Positions 1 through 9,963 of a stretch of 59,759 nt of DNA are shown here, one piece after another. The stretch is from Basidiobolus meristosporus CBS 931.73 (Eukaryota > Basidiobolomycota > Basidiobolomycetes > Basidiobolales > Basidiobolaceae), in the NCBI GenBank assembly GCA_002104905.1, contig MCFE01000547.1, positions 1 to 59,759 of the forward strand. Direction: 5' to 3'. The notes beneath the pieces are model-generated. The model made no database searches. It saw nothing but the letters and a program-made list of their open reading frames with translations, and had not been told where the DNA came from. Positions within the stretch are counted from its first letter, which is position 1, and every line of letters starts with the position of its first letter. The position numbers were made by a program, and so were the translations under genes.

Positions 1-186
1 TGTAGTTCAATAGTTTTCCCTTGACAAGCTTGAGGCTTTATCCCCCATCACATTAGATTAGATAAAAGACCCAGTATTCCTAGCAAGCTTTTGCCAGAGG
101 TTATTGCACCCAGTAAACACCCCACACACATTCACACTTGAGAAGTGTTGGCCGTATTTTGCCCTTTGGACTTATACACCACCACA
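1..186 (+). repeat. LTR-X copy a, 3' end only
   Basis: This matches the last 186 bases of the 1.07 kb LTR-X unit seen in full at 8633-9699 and 51195-52263. It ends in ACCACCACA, the unit's usual right end. The next bases, acgt, look like its 4-bp target duplication inside gene alpha, because other alpha copies read acatgtattatctgc at this point. The left part lies outside the window. Confidence 0.75.
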
Positions 187-308
187 ACGTATTATCTGCT
201 CATCCTGTTTCTGGACTACTTCCTGATTTCTCTGGGCCATTGCATCTATCCAATCAGCCACTGCACCTAATTGCTTCATTAATGCTTTGGTATGAGTCGA
301 CAACATAC
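187..308 (-). pseudogene. TE-P gene alpha fragment
   Basis: Read on the minus strand this encodes the heptad-like alpha segment also found at 3706-4161 and 52443-52679 (motif AVADRIDAMAQRNQE and relatives). It is bounded on the left by LTR-X copy a and on the right by the G2 LTR, so it is only a sliver of the gene. Function is unknown. Confidence 0.6.
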
Positions 309-828
309 TGTTATGAATAGACACAAGACAGGAGGAAAAGCTAGGCATGGCAGGAAAGGACTTAGGTGTGGACCATCAAGGCAAGGCAGGATTCAAGGCA
401 AGGCTGTTTATTCAAGACCTGTGTTTATCAGACTGAGGAATACTTATGGGGGGATAGGACTATATATGCTTTTTGGCTATACTGATGCCAAGAGATATTG
501 GCAAATACTAATGGGGTTGTGGGGTGAGGCACAGCAATTGTGCTGGGGATAATGACATAGATGACACGGCACTGAAACCAGATGGGGAAATGGGTTGGAT
601 CACCTGATCATGTGACTAAATCATGTGATCTGGTATTTTCATCATGGTACTGGACTATGAGAAATACAATGGGAAGCTTCCATGGAATGTTCCATTGTGT
701 AACAATGGTTTGGAATGGTCAGGAACTTTCTGGCAGGTGGTAGAAGGTTCCAGAAGGAATCTCTTAGAAATTGAGCTAGGAAGCTGAAACTTGGCATGGG
801 TGTTCATGGCTGTCATGTGATCATGACA
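309..828 (-). repeat. G2 chromovirus 3' LTR (minus orientation)
   Basis: Read on the minus strand the repeat starts TGTCATGATCACATGACAG just after the pol stop and ends TTCATAACA, giving TG...CA termini. It contains a TATATAGT box and AATAAA-type signals. A related truncated copy lies at 20129-20590. The element's 5' LTR is not in the window because G2 is cut off inside its reverse transcriptase near 3296. Confidence 0.65.
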
Positions 829-2108
829 CTATTCTCCTCTTCCAGGCAAAGCTCTGTTTCCCTTTGGGGCAGGTTTTGCAGGATATTGCTGGTGGAACTG
901 GGTCACTAGTTCTTGACAATTAGTGAGATGGGTAGCTGGTTCCCATGTTTGGTCACTTGGACCATAGCCAATCCAGTCTACTAAGTAGTACAGCTTTGAC
1001 CGGATATACTTGGAGTCTAGAATCTGTTTACTTCAAATTCTTGATGTTGGTCAACCTGGATGGCTTGGGGCTTTGCTTTGTGCTGGTTTGGCAAGGTGTT
1101 CCTACAATATGGCTCCAGGAGGGACACATGGAAAGTATTGTGGATTTTCATACTTGCTGGTAACTGTAGCTGATATACTATAGGGCTAAGTGCCTTCTTG
1201 ATCTTGAAAGAACCAAGTTTCTTGAAATCCAATTTGTCACAAGGGTGGTTGGTGCTGATGTTTCTTCTGAGCAACCATACAGAGTCTCCTTCATTAAGAT
1301 CAGGGCTGGGATGGTATTTTAGATTGGCAAATTTCTTGTAGCTTTCCTGAGCTAAGGATAGCTCTTCCTTGAGGGTATTCTGGATGTCCTGGATTGCTTG
1401 GGCATGTTCAGCTGCATGTGGGCTCATTGGGTTTGTTGGAATCTGGATATCAAACTGAGGGTGGAATCCATAGTTTGCATACAATGGTGTGAGACCGGTT
1501 GCACAATGGCTTGAGTTGTTGTAGGCAAACTCAGCAACAGGTAGTAGAACAACCCAATTGTCTTGCTGGTAGCTGATATAGCACCGGAGGTATTGCTCTA
1601 GAATCTGGTTGATTCTTTCAGTCTGGCCATCAGATTGAGGATGGAAGGCAGTGGAGAGTTTGACATGAACACCAAGGTATTGCATGAAGTGTTTCCAAAA
1701 CTTGGACACAAACTTTGGGCCTCTATCTGACACAATATCACTGGGGATACCATGAAGGCAGAAAATATTCTTGAGGACTAACTCAGCGGTTTCTTTTGCA
1801 TCAGTGTTCTTACAGCAAGGGATAAAGTGAGCCATCTTGGTCAGCCAGTCAGCTACTACAAGTATAGCATTGAAGCCACAGGACTCAGGGAGGTCAGTAA
1901 TGAAGTCCATAGATATAGATCTCCATTGGTGTTCTGGGATAGGCAAGGGCTGAAGAAGTCCATAGGGCTGGTGTCTGGCTGGTTCTGCATGGTTGCAAAT
2001 ATCACAAGTCAGAATGTACTCTTTGATAAGAGTTATCATTCTAGGCCACCAGAAATATCTTTTGATAGCATTCAAGGTTTTGGCATTACCAAAGTGGCCT
2101 GCGGCCAT
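829..2108 (-). pseudogene. G2 integrase with C-terminal chromodomain
   Basis: Ty3/gypsy integrase, which inserts the cDNA copy into host DNA. The main open frame (1017-2108) starts in the zinc-binding region, then shows the DDE core: D68 in SMDFITDLP, D128 in VSDRGPKF and E164 in GQTERINQ, a D-35-E spacing, followed by a GPY/F-like module. A frameshift near 1017 breaks the protein. In the next frame a chromodomain follows (YLVDWIGYGPSDQTWEP) and ends at the stop at 829-831, one base before the LTR. Chromodomains of this class direct insertion to modified histones, which places G2 among the chromoviruses. Between this frame and the RNase H frame upstream there is another shift plus a TAG (about 2109-2182). 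Family assignment is secure; the copy is dead. Confidence 0.85.
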
Positions 2109-2182
2109 TGAATCATGCCAAGACTTAATGATGTCTAGCTGGGTGGCAAGGTCTGGGACATAAAGCTGCTGCTTGTGCTAGA

Positions 2183-3296
2183 TCAGGTTTTTACCAAATG
2201 TAGGTTCTGGATGTTTGGGAACTTGGGAGGGGGCCCAACTGGGGATTCCAGATATTTCTTGATGGTGCTGGAGGTCATATCAGTAGCTTGGGATTCTGAT
2301 ATCCTTACTAGGAATGAAGGGATGACAAGACTTGAGGACTGGGTGGCAAGAATCTCAAAATGTTTCTTGCTCAGCAATGGGTGTTCTATTTGCCAACAGG
2401 CATCATCTCCCTCTTCCAGGGCATATTCATTTTTTCTGGACCAGGCATCAGGCTTTCCTTGCTTTGCACCAGGTCTATAGGTGACAATAAAGTCAAAGCT
2501 GGACAGGAAGAGTGACCATCTGGCTTGTCTCCAGTTTAGTACTTTGGAAGTTGCAAAGTACTTGAGGTTCTTATGGTCACAGAAGATTTTGATTTTGTGT
2601 TTTGCGCCATCCAGGCAGTGTCTCCATTGCTCAAAGGCTACAATGATGGCAAGCAACTCCTTATCATAGATATCAGAGTTGATCTCTGCAGGGGAAAACT
2701 TCCAAGAGTGGAATGCAATGGGGTGCAACACATTGTCCCTATCATACTGGGAGAGTATGGCACCAAGGGCAAAATCAGAAGCATCAGTCTCCACTATGAA
2801 TTGCTTCTCAAGGTCAGGGTGGGCAAGCAGGGGGGCCTTCAGGAAAGATTTCTTGAGTTGGCTGAATGAGCTGGATTGCTCCTCAATCCAGCCAAAAGGT
2901 GTGTTCCTCTGGGTAAGCTTTGTCAGAGGGGTGACTATCTTGGAGTAGTTGGCTATGAATCTACAATAGAAGTTGGCAAATCCCAGGAAGGATTGTACTT
3001 CCTTGACTGAGCTTGGAGTTATCCAGGATTGGACTGAGTGAACTTTCTTTGAGTCCATTCTTGTTCCCTCAGGGCTGATGAGGTAACCAAGAAATTCCAC
3101 TTCTCTCTGGTCAAATTCACACTTCTCTAGCTTGGCATAGAGACCAGCCAAGCCTAGTTTTCTCAATACTTTCTTGACATGTTCATCATGTTCATCTTGG
3201 CTCCTGGAGTATATGAGAATATCATTAAGGTAGATTACCACAAACTGGTCAAGGTATTCACGGAATATGTTGTTCATGAGGTGTTGCACCATTGCT
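2183..3296 (-). pseudogene. G2 reverse transcriptase C-part and RNase H
   Basis: The frame enters the RT palm just before the catalytic box and continues through thumb, connection and RNase H. RNase H residues are visible in ETDASDFALGAILSQ, KELLAIIVAFEQW and FCDHKNLKYF, and the tail ends GKPDAWSRK. The RT box reads YLNDIL instead of YLDDIL, so the first catalytic Asp is changed to Asn. At about 3296 the homology stops abruptly and the open frame runs on into gene alpha sequence to 3415. The upstream gag, protease and RT fingers are missing. It belongs with the integrase at 829-2108. Confidence 0.85.
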
Positions 3297-4228
3297 CTTC
3301 TGCCTTTGACAGTTTCTGCTATTCCTGAGATACTTTCATAGCATGCCAATGCTGGCCCAAAAACCATTTGCTTGTTTGAGTCCAGGAGAAAACTCATGAA
3401 GCAGGTCAAGCACATTCTGCTTGGCCTTGAGTTCCTGATGGTCCCATGGTATGCTGGCCTTAAGGTATTGGCATGCCAGACTTCTAACAGCTCTTGAATA
3501 TTGACCTGCTCTTCATCATTGCACTCAACAGCTTCACAATATTCAATGTCATTTAATCTTCAGGCTTTGGTATAAGCAATACATTTTCTCCATCCCATGC
3601 TGAGATAGGTACTTCTGTTGGCTTTATCTTTTGGCACTATTGTTGTGCTTCAGAGACTGTATGGTGTTCCTCTGCTGTTACATTGGGAAATGGCTCAATT
3701 CTTAGCTATGACATAGAGCTATTTGAGTTCTTTCTTTGCAGCAAAGATACTGATTTCACCACCTGGGGTATTGATTGCACTACATGTATTGTCTGCTCAT
3801 CTTGTTTCTGGACTATTTCCTGATTTCTGTAGGCCATTGCATCTATCCTATCAGCCACTGCACCTAATTGCGTCATCAATGCTTTGATATGAGCTGACAG
3901 CATACTTGCTAATACAAGTGGTGGTGATGTTATGCCTGCCACTGGCTGGTCTATAACTGAAGGTATGGCTTTTGCTACATTCTCATTTGCCAAAGTAATA
4001 TGATCAACTTGCAGATCCACAGAGATTGCCAATTGCCCACTTGGCCAAGAGCACAAAGAGTCTGCATTGTTCACTTGAGTGGGCCCACTGACCACAGGGC
4101 CTTTTTTAGTTGTAGCCCTGCTTGCTGCACTGAATGTCAAATCAAGCTGTTGTCTAACCATTCCTCTGCTGCAGTCAGTGATGGGGCTGGTTGGGAACCA
4201 GACAACTTTGCTTTATTTTTGGTGGCAT
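3297..4228 (-). pseudogene. TE-P gene alpha, 5' part (copy 1)
   Basis: Minus-strand gene starting at the ATG at 4228-4226 (MPPK-type start, as at 57651). The first segment is broken by a shift near 4165. The longest open piece, 3706-4161, contains a polar segment (TKKGPV), then a likely coiled-coil stretch (LGAVADRIDAMAYRNQEIV). Downstream comes degenerate sequence matching alpha elsewhere (LIPKPED, then the region at 3300-3420). I recognise no known domain. It faces gene beta head to head across a 220-bp spacer. The 3' part is lost at the junction with G2. Several stops show it is not functional. Confidence 0.6.
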
Positions 4229-4448
4229 ACATACGCAAGTGAGTCAAACCAAAGGGGAAATGGTGTAACATATACATGTGTATGTGGTGCCACAACTTTA
4301 TTTCTAATGCTTACTATGGTGGGTCATCATTGAATCTTACATTTATTGAAGTTCAATGTCTCAAATGCAAGACTGTTTGAAATTCACATGAGTGTTGCCA
4401 AAAAAGTGATATAATAGCATTAATTGTTGAGTGCCAAACTGTTTGCCA
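4229..4448. promoter_or_regulatory. TE-P divergent alpha/beta spacer (copy 1)
   Basis: 220 bp between the divergent start codons of alpha and beta. The same sequence, 221 and 222 bp long, separates the two genes at 29737-29957 and 57652-57873. Conserved length and sequence in three copies suggest a shared bidirectional promoter; that role is inferred. Confidence 0.5.
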
Positions 4449-4560
4449 ATGGACAAGACATATTTTGTTCACTGCTGTAAGAGAAGAGAAAAAAGACCAT
4501 ATAGCTATTGTGGCAAGCCTCTTAGCCATGAAGCAGAACAGAGCCTACTCTCTGGAAAGA
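4449..4560 (+). pseudogene. TE-P gene beta, N-terminal zinc-finger fragment
   Basis: Starts at ATG 4449 (MDKT). It encodes a basic run, then YCGKPLSHE, the first part of the Cys/His cluster seen more completely near 30000, where a CxxC is followed by a further Cys, KDH and a final Cys. The gene is cut at about 4560 by scrambled G1 sequence. It is the start of the same gene as at 29958 and 57874. Confidence 0.55.
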
Positions 4561-4791
4561 TGATTCAGATAATGCAATTGGTGGGGCAATTATTGAAAAG
4601 GTCTTCAGCAAGCTTGGAGAGAACATGCCACATGACCAAATTGCATAATATGAATTCTTAGTGGAACACATTGAATATTGGGGACTTTTAGTGACTAGCA
4701 CAGGAGTCACATTATACTCTAACAAGGTGGAAGTCATCAAGATTCTGAAGCAACCCATATTATATCAGAGCTCTGAGCATTCCTTGAAACT
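4561..4791 (+). pseudogene. scrambled G1 pol remnant
   Basis: Short pieces of G1 pol joined out of order: an RNase H piece (DSDNAIGGAI, compare DASDYAIGGVFS in the G1 copies), then an RT thumb piece (VEHIEY, VTSTGVTLYSNKVEVIK). It ends at Harb-A. No usable reading frame remains. Confidence 0.6.
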
Positions 4792-4974
4792 AGACTTGTT
4801 CTGTTGGATAGTACCACATAGTGCCAGCCAGTTTATAGTGCCAGATCAATCTGGCACCTTATGGCACTATCTGGCTCTATAATTTCTACCATGATGACAG
4901 TGGTATGATACAGTTACTGGTAATTTTGCTGAATCTTACTTATGTTGCTCCGATTAGTGCTTTCCTTGCTTTAT

Positions 4975-5859
4975 TTACTCTTCATAATGCTCCAGACACA
5001 TTTCTCTCAGTGAATGTTGTCTTGTATGAGCATACAGTGCATTAATAGGTATCTTAACTACTTTACCTATTCTGCTGTTTTCTCCTATATATGACTTTCC
5101 TCTGTATTTACCTGCCAATATGCTGAATCTCTTCTGATATCCAAATGTGTGCTCTACCCTCACTCCAAAATGATTAAATTTCTCATTGTAGAGCTTCTGC
5201 TTCCTGCTAAGCACACCATTTCTTGGCTTCCTATAAGCTGTAATACATCCTAATCTGTGATAATCCTCTCCTATATAGGTTAAGTCTGCCATACATTTCT
5301 CCCCTTTACTAAATTCAGGATGATTCTCTACCCAGAGTGCTTTGTCATGCCTACTCTCAGCAAATGGCCCACTAAAACAGATGATGTTACCCTCAATGTC
5401 AGATGGTGCTTGAAACTTCACACTGTATACCTTGTACTTGCCAGAATAATAGTGCCTCTGCCCTCTAGAAGGTCTGTTAATCCTCACTGGGAAGGTATCC
5501 AAAATACTCCAGATATGGAACCTGTTGCTGAACACTCTGGAATATGGAAGTCTGTTGGAGCTTCTGAACCTAGTATTCCAAGCTTGCTCTAAGTCATTCA
5601 TACCCTCTGCAAGGTGGTTCTCCATTGCTGTCAGCTGGGAATGAAAGCTTCTAGAGCTTTTGTTGCCATGGATGGTGGGATGAAACCTTGTGGGGCAATA
5701 GTTCTTGTAATAGCAGAGAAGCTTAACAAGGGATCTCCTTGAGTAGATTGGGGTTGATGGTCCACAGTACTTGGAATAGATTTCCTCTAGTGTGTCAAAA
5801 GGAAATCCAGTGGTAGTGATGGGATTTATGAGAAAAGACCATTCAGATAAGTAAGTCAT
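4975..5859 (-). CDS. PIF/Harbinger-type DDE transposase, intact frame
   Basis: 294 codons without a stop, start ATG at 5859. DDE_Tnp_4 (HARBI1-like) endonuclease that would cut and rejoin the element's termini in the nucleus. Family signatures appear in order: D121 in LDTFPVRINRP, YSGK at 138-141, the GPF...HD motif ending at D172, D192 in MADLTYIGEDY, and E236 in RVRVEHTFG-type context (here VRVEHTFGYQKRF). D121, D192 and E236 are the likely catalytic triad. Residues 20-60 precede the DDE domain and may be a helix-turn-helix region, though the protein is shorter than typical 350-450 residue members. The homologue at 14512-15395 is broken. All three acidic residues are present, so this copy may still be active. 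A spliced upstream exon cannot be excluded. Confidence 0.85.
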   Translation of the reverse strand: MTYLSEWSFLINPITTTGFPFDTLEEIYSKYCGPSTPIYSRRSLVKLLCYYKNYCPTRFHPTIHGNKSSRSFHSQLTAMENHLAEGMNDLEQAWNTRFRSSNRLPYSRVFSNRFHIWSILDTFPVRINRPSRGQRHYYSGKYKVYSVKFQAPSDIEGNIICFSGPFAESRHDKALWVENHPEFSKGEKCMADLTYIGEDYHRLGCITAYRKPRNGVLSRKQKLYNEKFNHFGVRVEHTFGYQKRFSILAGKYRGKSYIGENSRIGKVVKIPINALYAHTRQHSLREMCLEHYEE

Positions 5860-6218
5860 ATTAAAATTGGTGGATGATTGTATGGAGGTGGTTTGAATTG
5901 ATTTGGCACAATCTGCGTTATTTATCTGATTTTTAATGCATTATGATTAAATCTCCATCAATTGCCATATATCCCATCATTATGTTGCAAATATCATCCG
6001 CTAACAATGCCTGGGTACTTTTATTGATGCATTACTCATAGGTCTATAATCAAATAGGAAGTCTGTGATTGATGTGATCTGATCCATATCAACGCAATCC
6101 AAGATGCATCATGCATAATATATGGAAAATTCAGTAATCCCATTAGTTTTCATATATATTTCATATAAGCCCAGGTTATTCCCATTATACTGCTGTATAA
6201 GTATCCAAATCTGTTGCT

Positions 6219-7447
6219 ATGGTCCCCATACCAAGTCTTATGCATCTTTAGTACAACCCAGACAAAACCTATCCCCCAGCTCACAAGCATGGTCTAGACC
6301 AGAAAAGTCAATGTTAGATCCATTCAAGTTCTTGCCAAATGATTTTAGTATAGCCCAAGTGTCTATGATGAGCCTTCATACAGATATTTGAGCACTGCTG
6401 ATTAATCTAGCAGAACTAGATACCTCAAAGAGTTGACAAAGATAGAAGAATTTGAGTAGAAAGCTGTGGTATGAGTTCTACATCAAGATGCCAGCCAATA
6501 TATGTAAGAAGATATATAACAAGAGAAGTATTGAAATCAAAAATGAGCTGAGGGTGAGGGGATTTGACAAAGAAGCCATGCAGGAACAATTTTTAACGCA
6601 ATTTGCACAACATGGGCTGGATGTATCTGTTCATGCCTCAAATTTGGGAACCAAAGAGATTTTGAATGAGTTTTTGCCTCAAATGACAAATGTACTAAGT
6701 GATATACTAGTAGAACTAAGTGGCTTCTAAGAGCAATATACACAGGACTTATCCAGGCAACAGCTCTAAAGTATCAGACAGAGGGTAAGTGAATACCTTG
6801 AGGAATCCAATGGTGAGCTTCAGGAGGAAAAATACAGACTGCAAGCAACATTATCCAGATCATGCCAGCATGCCTTGCTGGATTCCTTACCATCTCTTGC
6901 AACCACAGTGCACCAGCACATGTCAGTCAAGACTACACCAGCACCCTTTACCAGAATGCCCCACATTGAGTCAACGTGCACTCTTCAGAGCAAAACTACC
7001 AGAACTTGCCAAACTGCTCATTTAGACACAAGTCCATTGGAGCAGACCAAGTTGCATCAACATGCAGTATCACATCAAACCCAGCCAAGGGCCATCTCAA
7101 TGCGTCAAGTTGCACCTGCGCATGCCATTTTGCCTGGCCATTGGCAAGTTACTTCCGGTGAACTGACTGATAATGACCCACATGAAGTGCCTCCACCTCT
7201 GGATCCTGTGGCAAGTAAAAGAATGCGTAAGTATGTAGCACTGCAGGCCAGCTCAGTTGCATCATTGGGAGCAATTCAGCATGGTCAAGCTGCAGCATTG
7301 CACTCATCAACTAGGAGGCAAAATACTGACTACAAATACACAAGTAGCCAAGAGGATAGTCAACAAGAAAGTAGTTTAGGTGTGCAAAGTGAATCACTAC
7401 AAAATGCTTCAGTAGTAATCCCTGTGAGAAAAAAGCCTAGTAGATGA
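6219..7447 (+). pseudogene. Harb-A accessory protein gene (second Harbinger gene)
   Basis: About 410 codons from ATG 6219 to the stop near 7447, interrupted by an early frameshift (about 6245) and several in-frame stops. Open pieces are 6452-6730 and 6875-7447, in the same frame. It starts MVPIPSL, has a basic segment (FYIKMPANICKKIYNKRS), a hydrophobic segment (LNEFLPQMTNVLSDILVEL), then a long Gln/Thr/His-rich tail ending SVVIPVRKKPSR. PIF/Harbinger elements normally carry a second Myb/SANT-like DNA-binding protein. This gene occupies that place, but I cannot see a clear Myb motif, so function is inferred from context only. It is conserved in Harb-B (12909-14152). Confidence 0.65.
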
Positions 7448-8188
7448 TGAGATTACATTGAATTGCTATTACTTGTAATGATGCAAACAACACATTTTTT
7501 TTTGCAAGTTGCTTCAAACCATTGCAAATCAGTGATCACTAAATTTTAATATAAGCAATATCAAGGTTGTCTCACATTTGAGACAGCACCCTCATAAATA
7601 AACACCCAGCATATGTATACATCATCTGTGGCACCAGTGCAGCTATTTGATCTGATTTGCACCTATAAAATTGGTCATATGCTAGCTATGACACCTTGTC
7701 CAATCACTATGATCAGGGATTTACTTCTTAATGGGCCAATGGGATACTTGATGGCAAATCAGGTAGCTTGTGTATTGGTCCATGGGCCAATTGGGGGTTG
7801 ACATCTTCAGGATACTTTTGGACCAATTAACCACTGAGATACCATCCAATTGGAGTGATGGTAACATAAATGGTAAGTATCAGTGTAGTTTATAGTGCAA
7901 TACACATTTATTTCCATTTACATTAAAGAAACATATCCAAATACCAGGTTTTACCTACCATTATAGCGGTATTCAATTGCGCACGTGTTGTGAACATTAC
8001 AAGTGGGCACAATCATTTGTGCTAACCTCATTGTGTCAGATTGTGCCATAGTGTGCAAGACCATCTCACATAGTGCAAAAGCATCCAAGAGCAATTCTGC
8101 CAACTGGTAGCTACAATATTGCATCCAATCATTCTTAAAGACTGTGGATTGCGCTGCACACCCTGGCACAGTACAATGGAACAAGTCT

Positions 8189-8321
8189 AATATATAGGAA
8201 AACTAATATGATTGTTGCGTTTTTCATATGTGATGCTTGATGCATCTTGGATTGAATTGACACAGATCAGATCACATTCATTCCAGATTTCCTATTATAT
8301 TATACACTTATTTACATACTG
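8189..8321. other. Harbinger internal fragment
   Basis: About 100 bp here matches the central non-coding part of the Harbinger elements (gcatcttggat and gatcagatcacat; compare 6065-6130 and 14220-14310). It indicates another, truncated Harbinger copy into which, or beside which, Harb-A lies. Confidence 0.5.
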
Positions 8322-9963
8322 GGTGAGGGTCCTTTGAGATGACAATGTACTAAAGCTTCTAAGGTCAAAACAACGGTAAACTCCACCAGCAGGGACCTGA
8401 TAGGAATGCAGCTGTGATCAATAGTGACACAGACCAAAAAGTGTCTTTGCCTGTGCAAGAACAAACTTGGGACGGAATAAAATATTATAAAAGAAACCTA
8501 CTCTGAGTATTCTTCACAAGTAGTGCCTTCAAGGTTGGTAGCGGTCAGTGCAGTTTTCTGGGAGTCTGTGTAACATAGGGATGCCATATACAGTATGAAT
8601 ATGGTAGGGAGAGTGACACGGTTTGGTTACATTATAGTGGGGTCACAGTGACACCCACAGACAGATGTGCTCATTCACATATTTTCTACTTCCCTATTTC
8701 TCTACAACACCTATTTAGTTTTATCCCATTTATCTTACCTGATCAGTACTATCCCATAAGCCTGTTGATTATCACACCTGCTTACCTTATTGCATAGGTT
8801 ATCCCTCACTATATGTCAGATTACTAGCTGTAGGCGCTTCTATATTAGGCAAGTACCAGTGCCAGTACCCATGATACATGGTCAACCCATATCACCATCC
8901 CTACTATTCCATACCATATATAATATCCCTATGTTACACAGTTTCAGGGTACTGATTCCTGATTGGTTGGATGTGCTGTGGCTCTTAGAAACTTCCGGCA
9001 CCTACTTAGAATACCCTTAGCTCATTCTGATGTGATTAAGATCTCTATTGATCTCCAGAACCTTTTGCAACACCATGATTAGTAATCACTTAGCCAGTAA
9101 GAAATGTATATAAGGGAGGCAATACCTCAACAATAAATCATTATCCCTTTTATCAATATACCAACTTGTTGATCAATGTGATCACTGCCACCTGCTCCTA
9201 CCTGAACTTCCAATCCTAGACCACAGGACACTCCCAGGAAACTGCACTGACAGCCAACTGACCTTGGAGGCACTACTTGTGAGGAATACTCAGAGTAGGT
9301 ATATTTTATTATATTTGATTCTTTCCAGAGTATGTTCTTGTGCAGGAAAAGATACCTACTCTCTTTGTTACTATTGCCCACAGCTGCATTCTTATCAAGT
9401 CCCTGCTGGTGGAGCTGACAGAGGTTTTGACTTTGGAAGCTTTAGTACATTGTCATCTCAAAGGTGGCTGAACCCAGCACATACTTTTGTTAAGATGCCA
9501 ACTAAGTTGGGGATTGTGATCAATAGCTCTCCCTTGACAAGTTTGGGGCTTTATTTCCCATCACATTATATTACAGACAGAACATAAGTATACTTAGCAA
9601 GCTTTTGCCAGAGGTCATTGCACCCAGTGAACACCCCACACACAAAACACTTGAGAAGTGTTGGATGCATCTCTCCCTTGGGACCTATACATCACCACAG
9701 CATGTTTCCAAGGCAAGGTGGATTTCAGGTACAGGTGCAGATACCTGCTTATAATGAAGCACTTACATCATGTTATGTTACATGAAGTGAGGGATAACTT
9801 TTCCATAAGTTAAGCAGGTGCAATTGTCAGCCAGCTTATGGGAGAGTAATGATTAAGTAAGAAAAATGGGGTAACACTAAAATAAGGGTAGTAGAAACGT
9901 AGGGAAGTGGAAAATATGGCAATGAGAACATCTGCTAGTGGGTGTCACTGTGATTCCACTACA
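8322..9963 (-). repeat. LTR-X copy f (minus), truncated and interrupted
   Basis: Two blocks, 8322-8632 and about 9728-9963, together make a 5'-shortened reverse LTR-X ending in CCACTACA (TGTAGTGG on minus). The middle is occupied by LTR-X copy b and about 28 further bases. Its interior also lacks several hundred bases relative to the full unit. Confidence 0.6.
8633..9699 (+). repeat. LTR-X copy b, full length (1067 bp)
   Basis: Reference full copy of LTR-X. It begins TATAGTGGGG (consensus TGTAGTGGGG), ends ATCACCACA, and carries TATATAA at 9107-9113 and AATAAA at 9132-9137. TG...CA termini, a promoter-like and polyadenylation-like pair, and 4-bp target duplications at other copies fit a long terminal repeat. 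It has no coding capacity. No internal region with gag or pol is attached to any copy in this window. Confidence 0.65.

Larger units (their letters stand above)
4792..8188. mobile_element. Harb-A, full-length PIF/Harbinger-like DNA transposon
   Basis: 3.4 kb element bounded by inverted termini AGACTTGTTCTGTTGG on the left and (C)AATGGAACAAGTCT on the right, with subterminal copies of tagtgcca-type motifs. Two divergent genes lie inside: the transposase on minus and an accessory gene on plus, separated by about 360 bp. A second copy in reverse orientation is at 12167-15578, and the foldbacks at 11093 and 42806 share the termini. Flanking triplets are act and aat, an imperfect 3-bp duplication. 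The 740 bp between the accessory gene and the right end hold no gene I can see. Confidence 0.75.

Noticed and set aside
3297-3415. N-terminal extension of the G2 RT frame as part of the protein
   Set aside because: This stretch is alpha sequence also present near 28830 and 51000 without G2. The continuous frame is a chance fusion.
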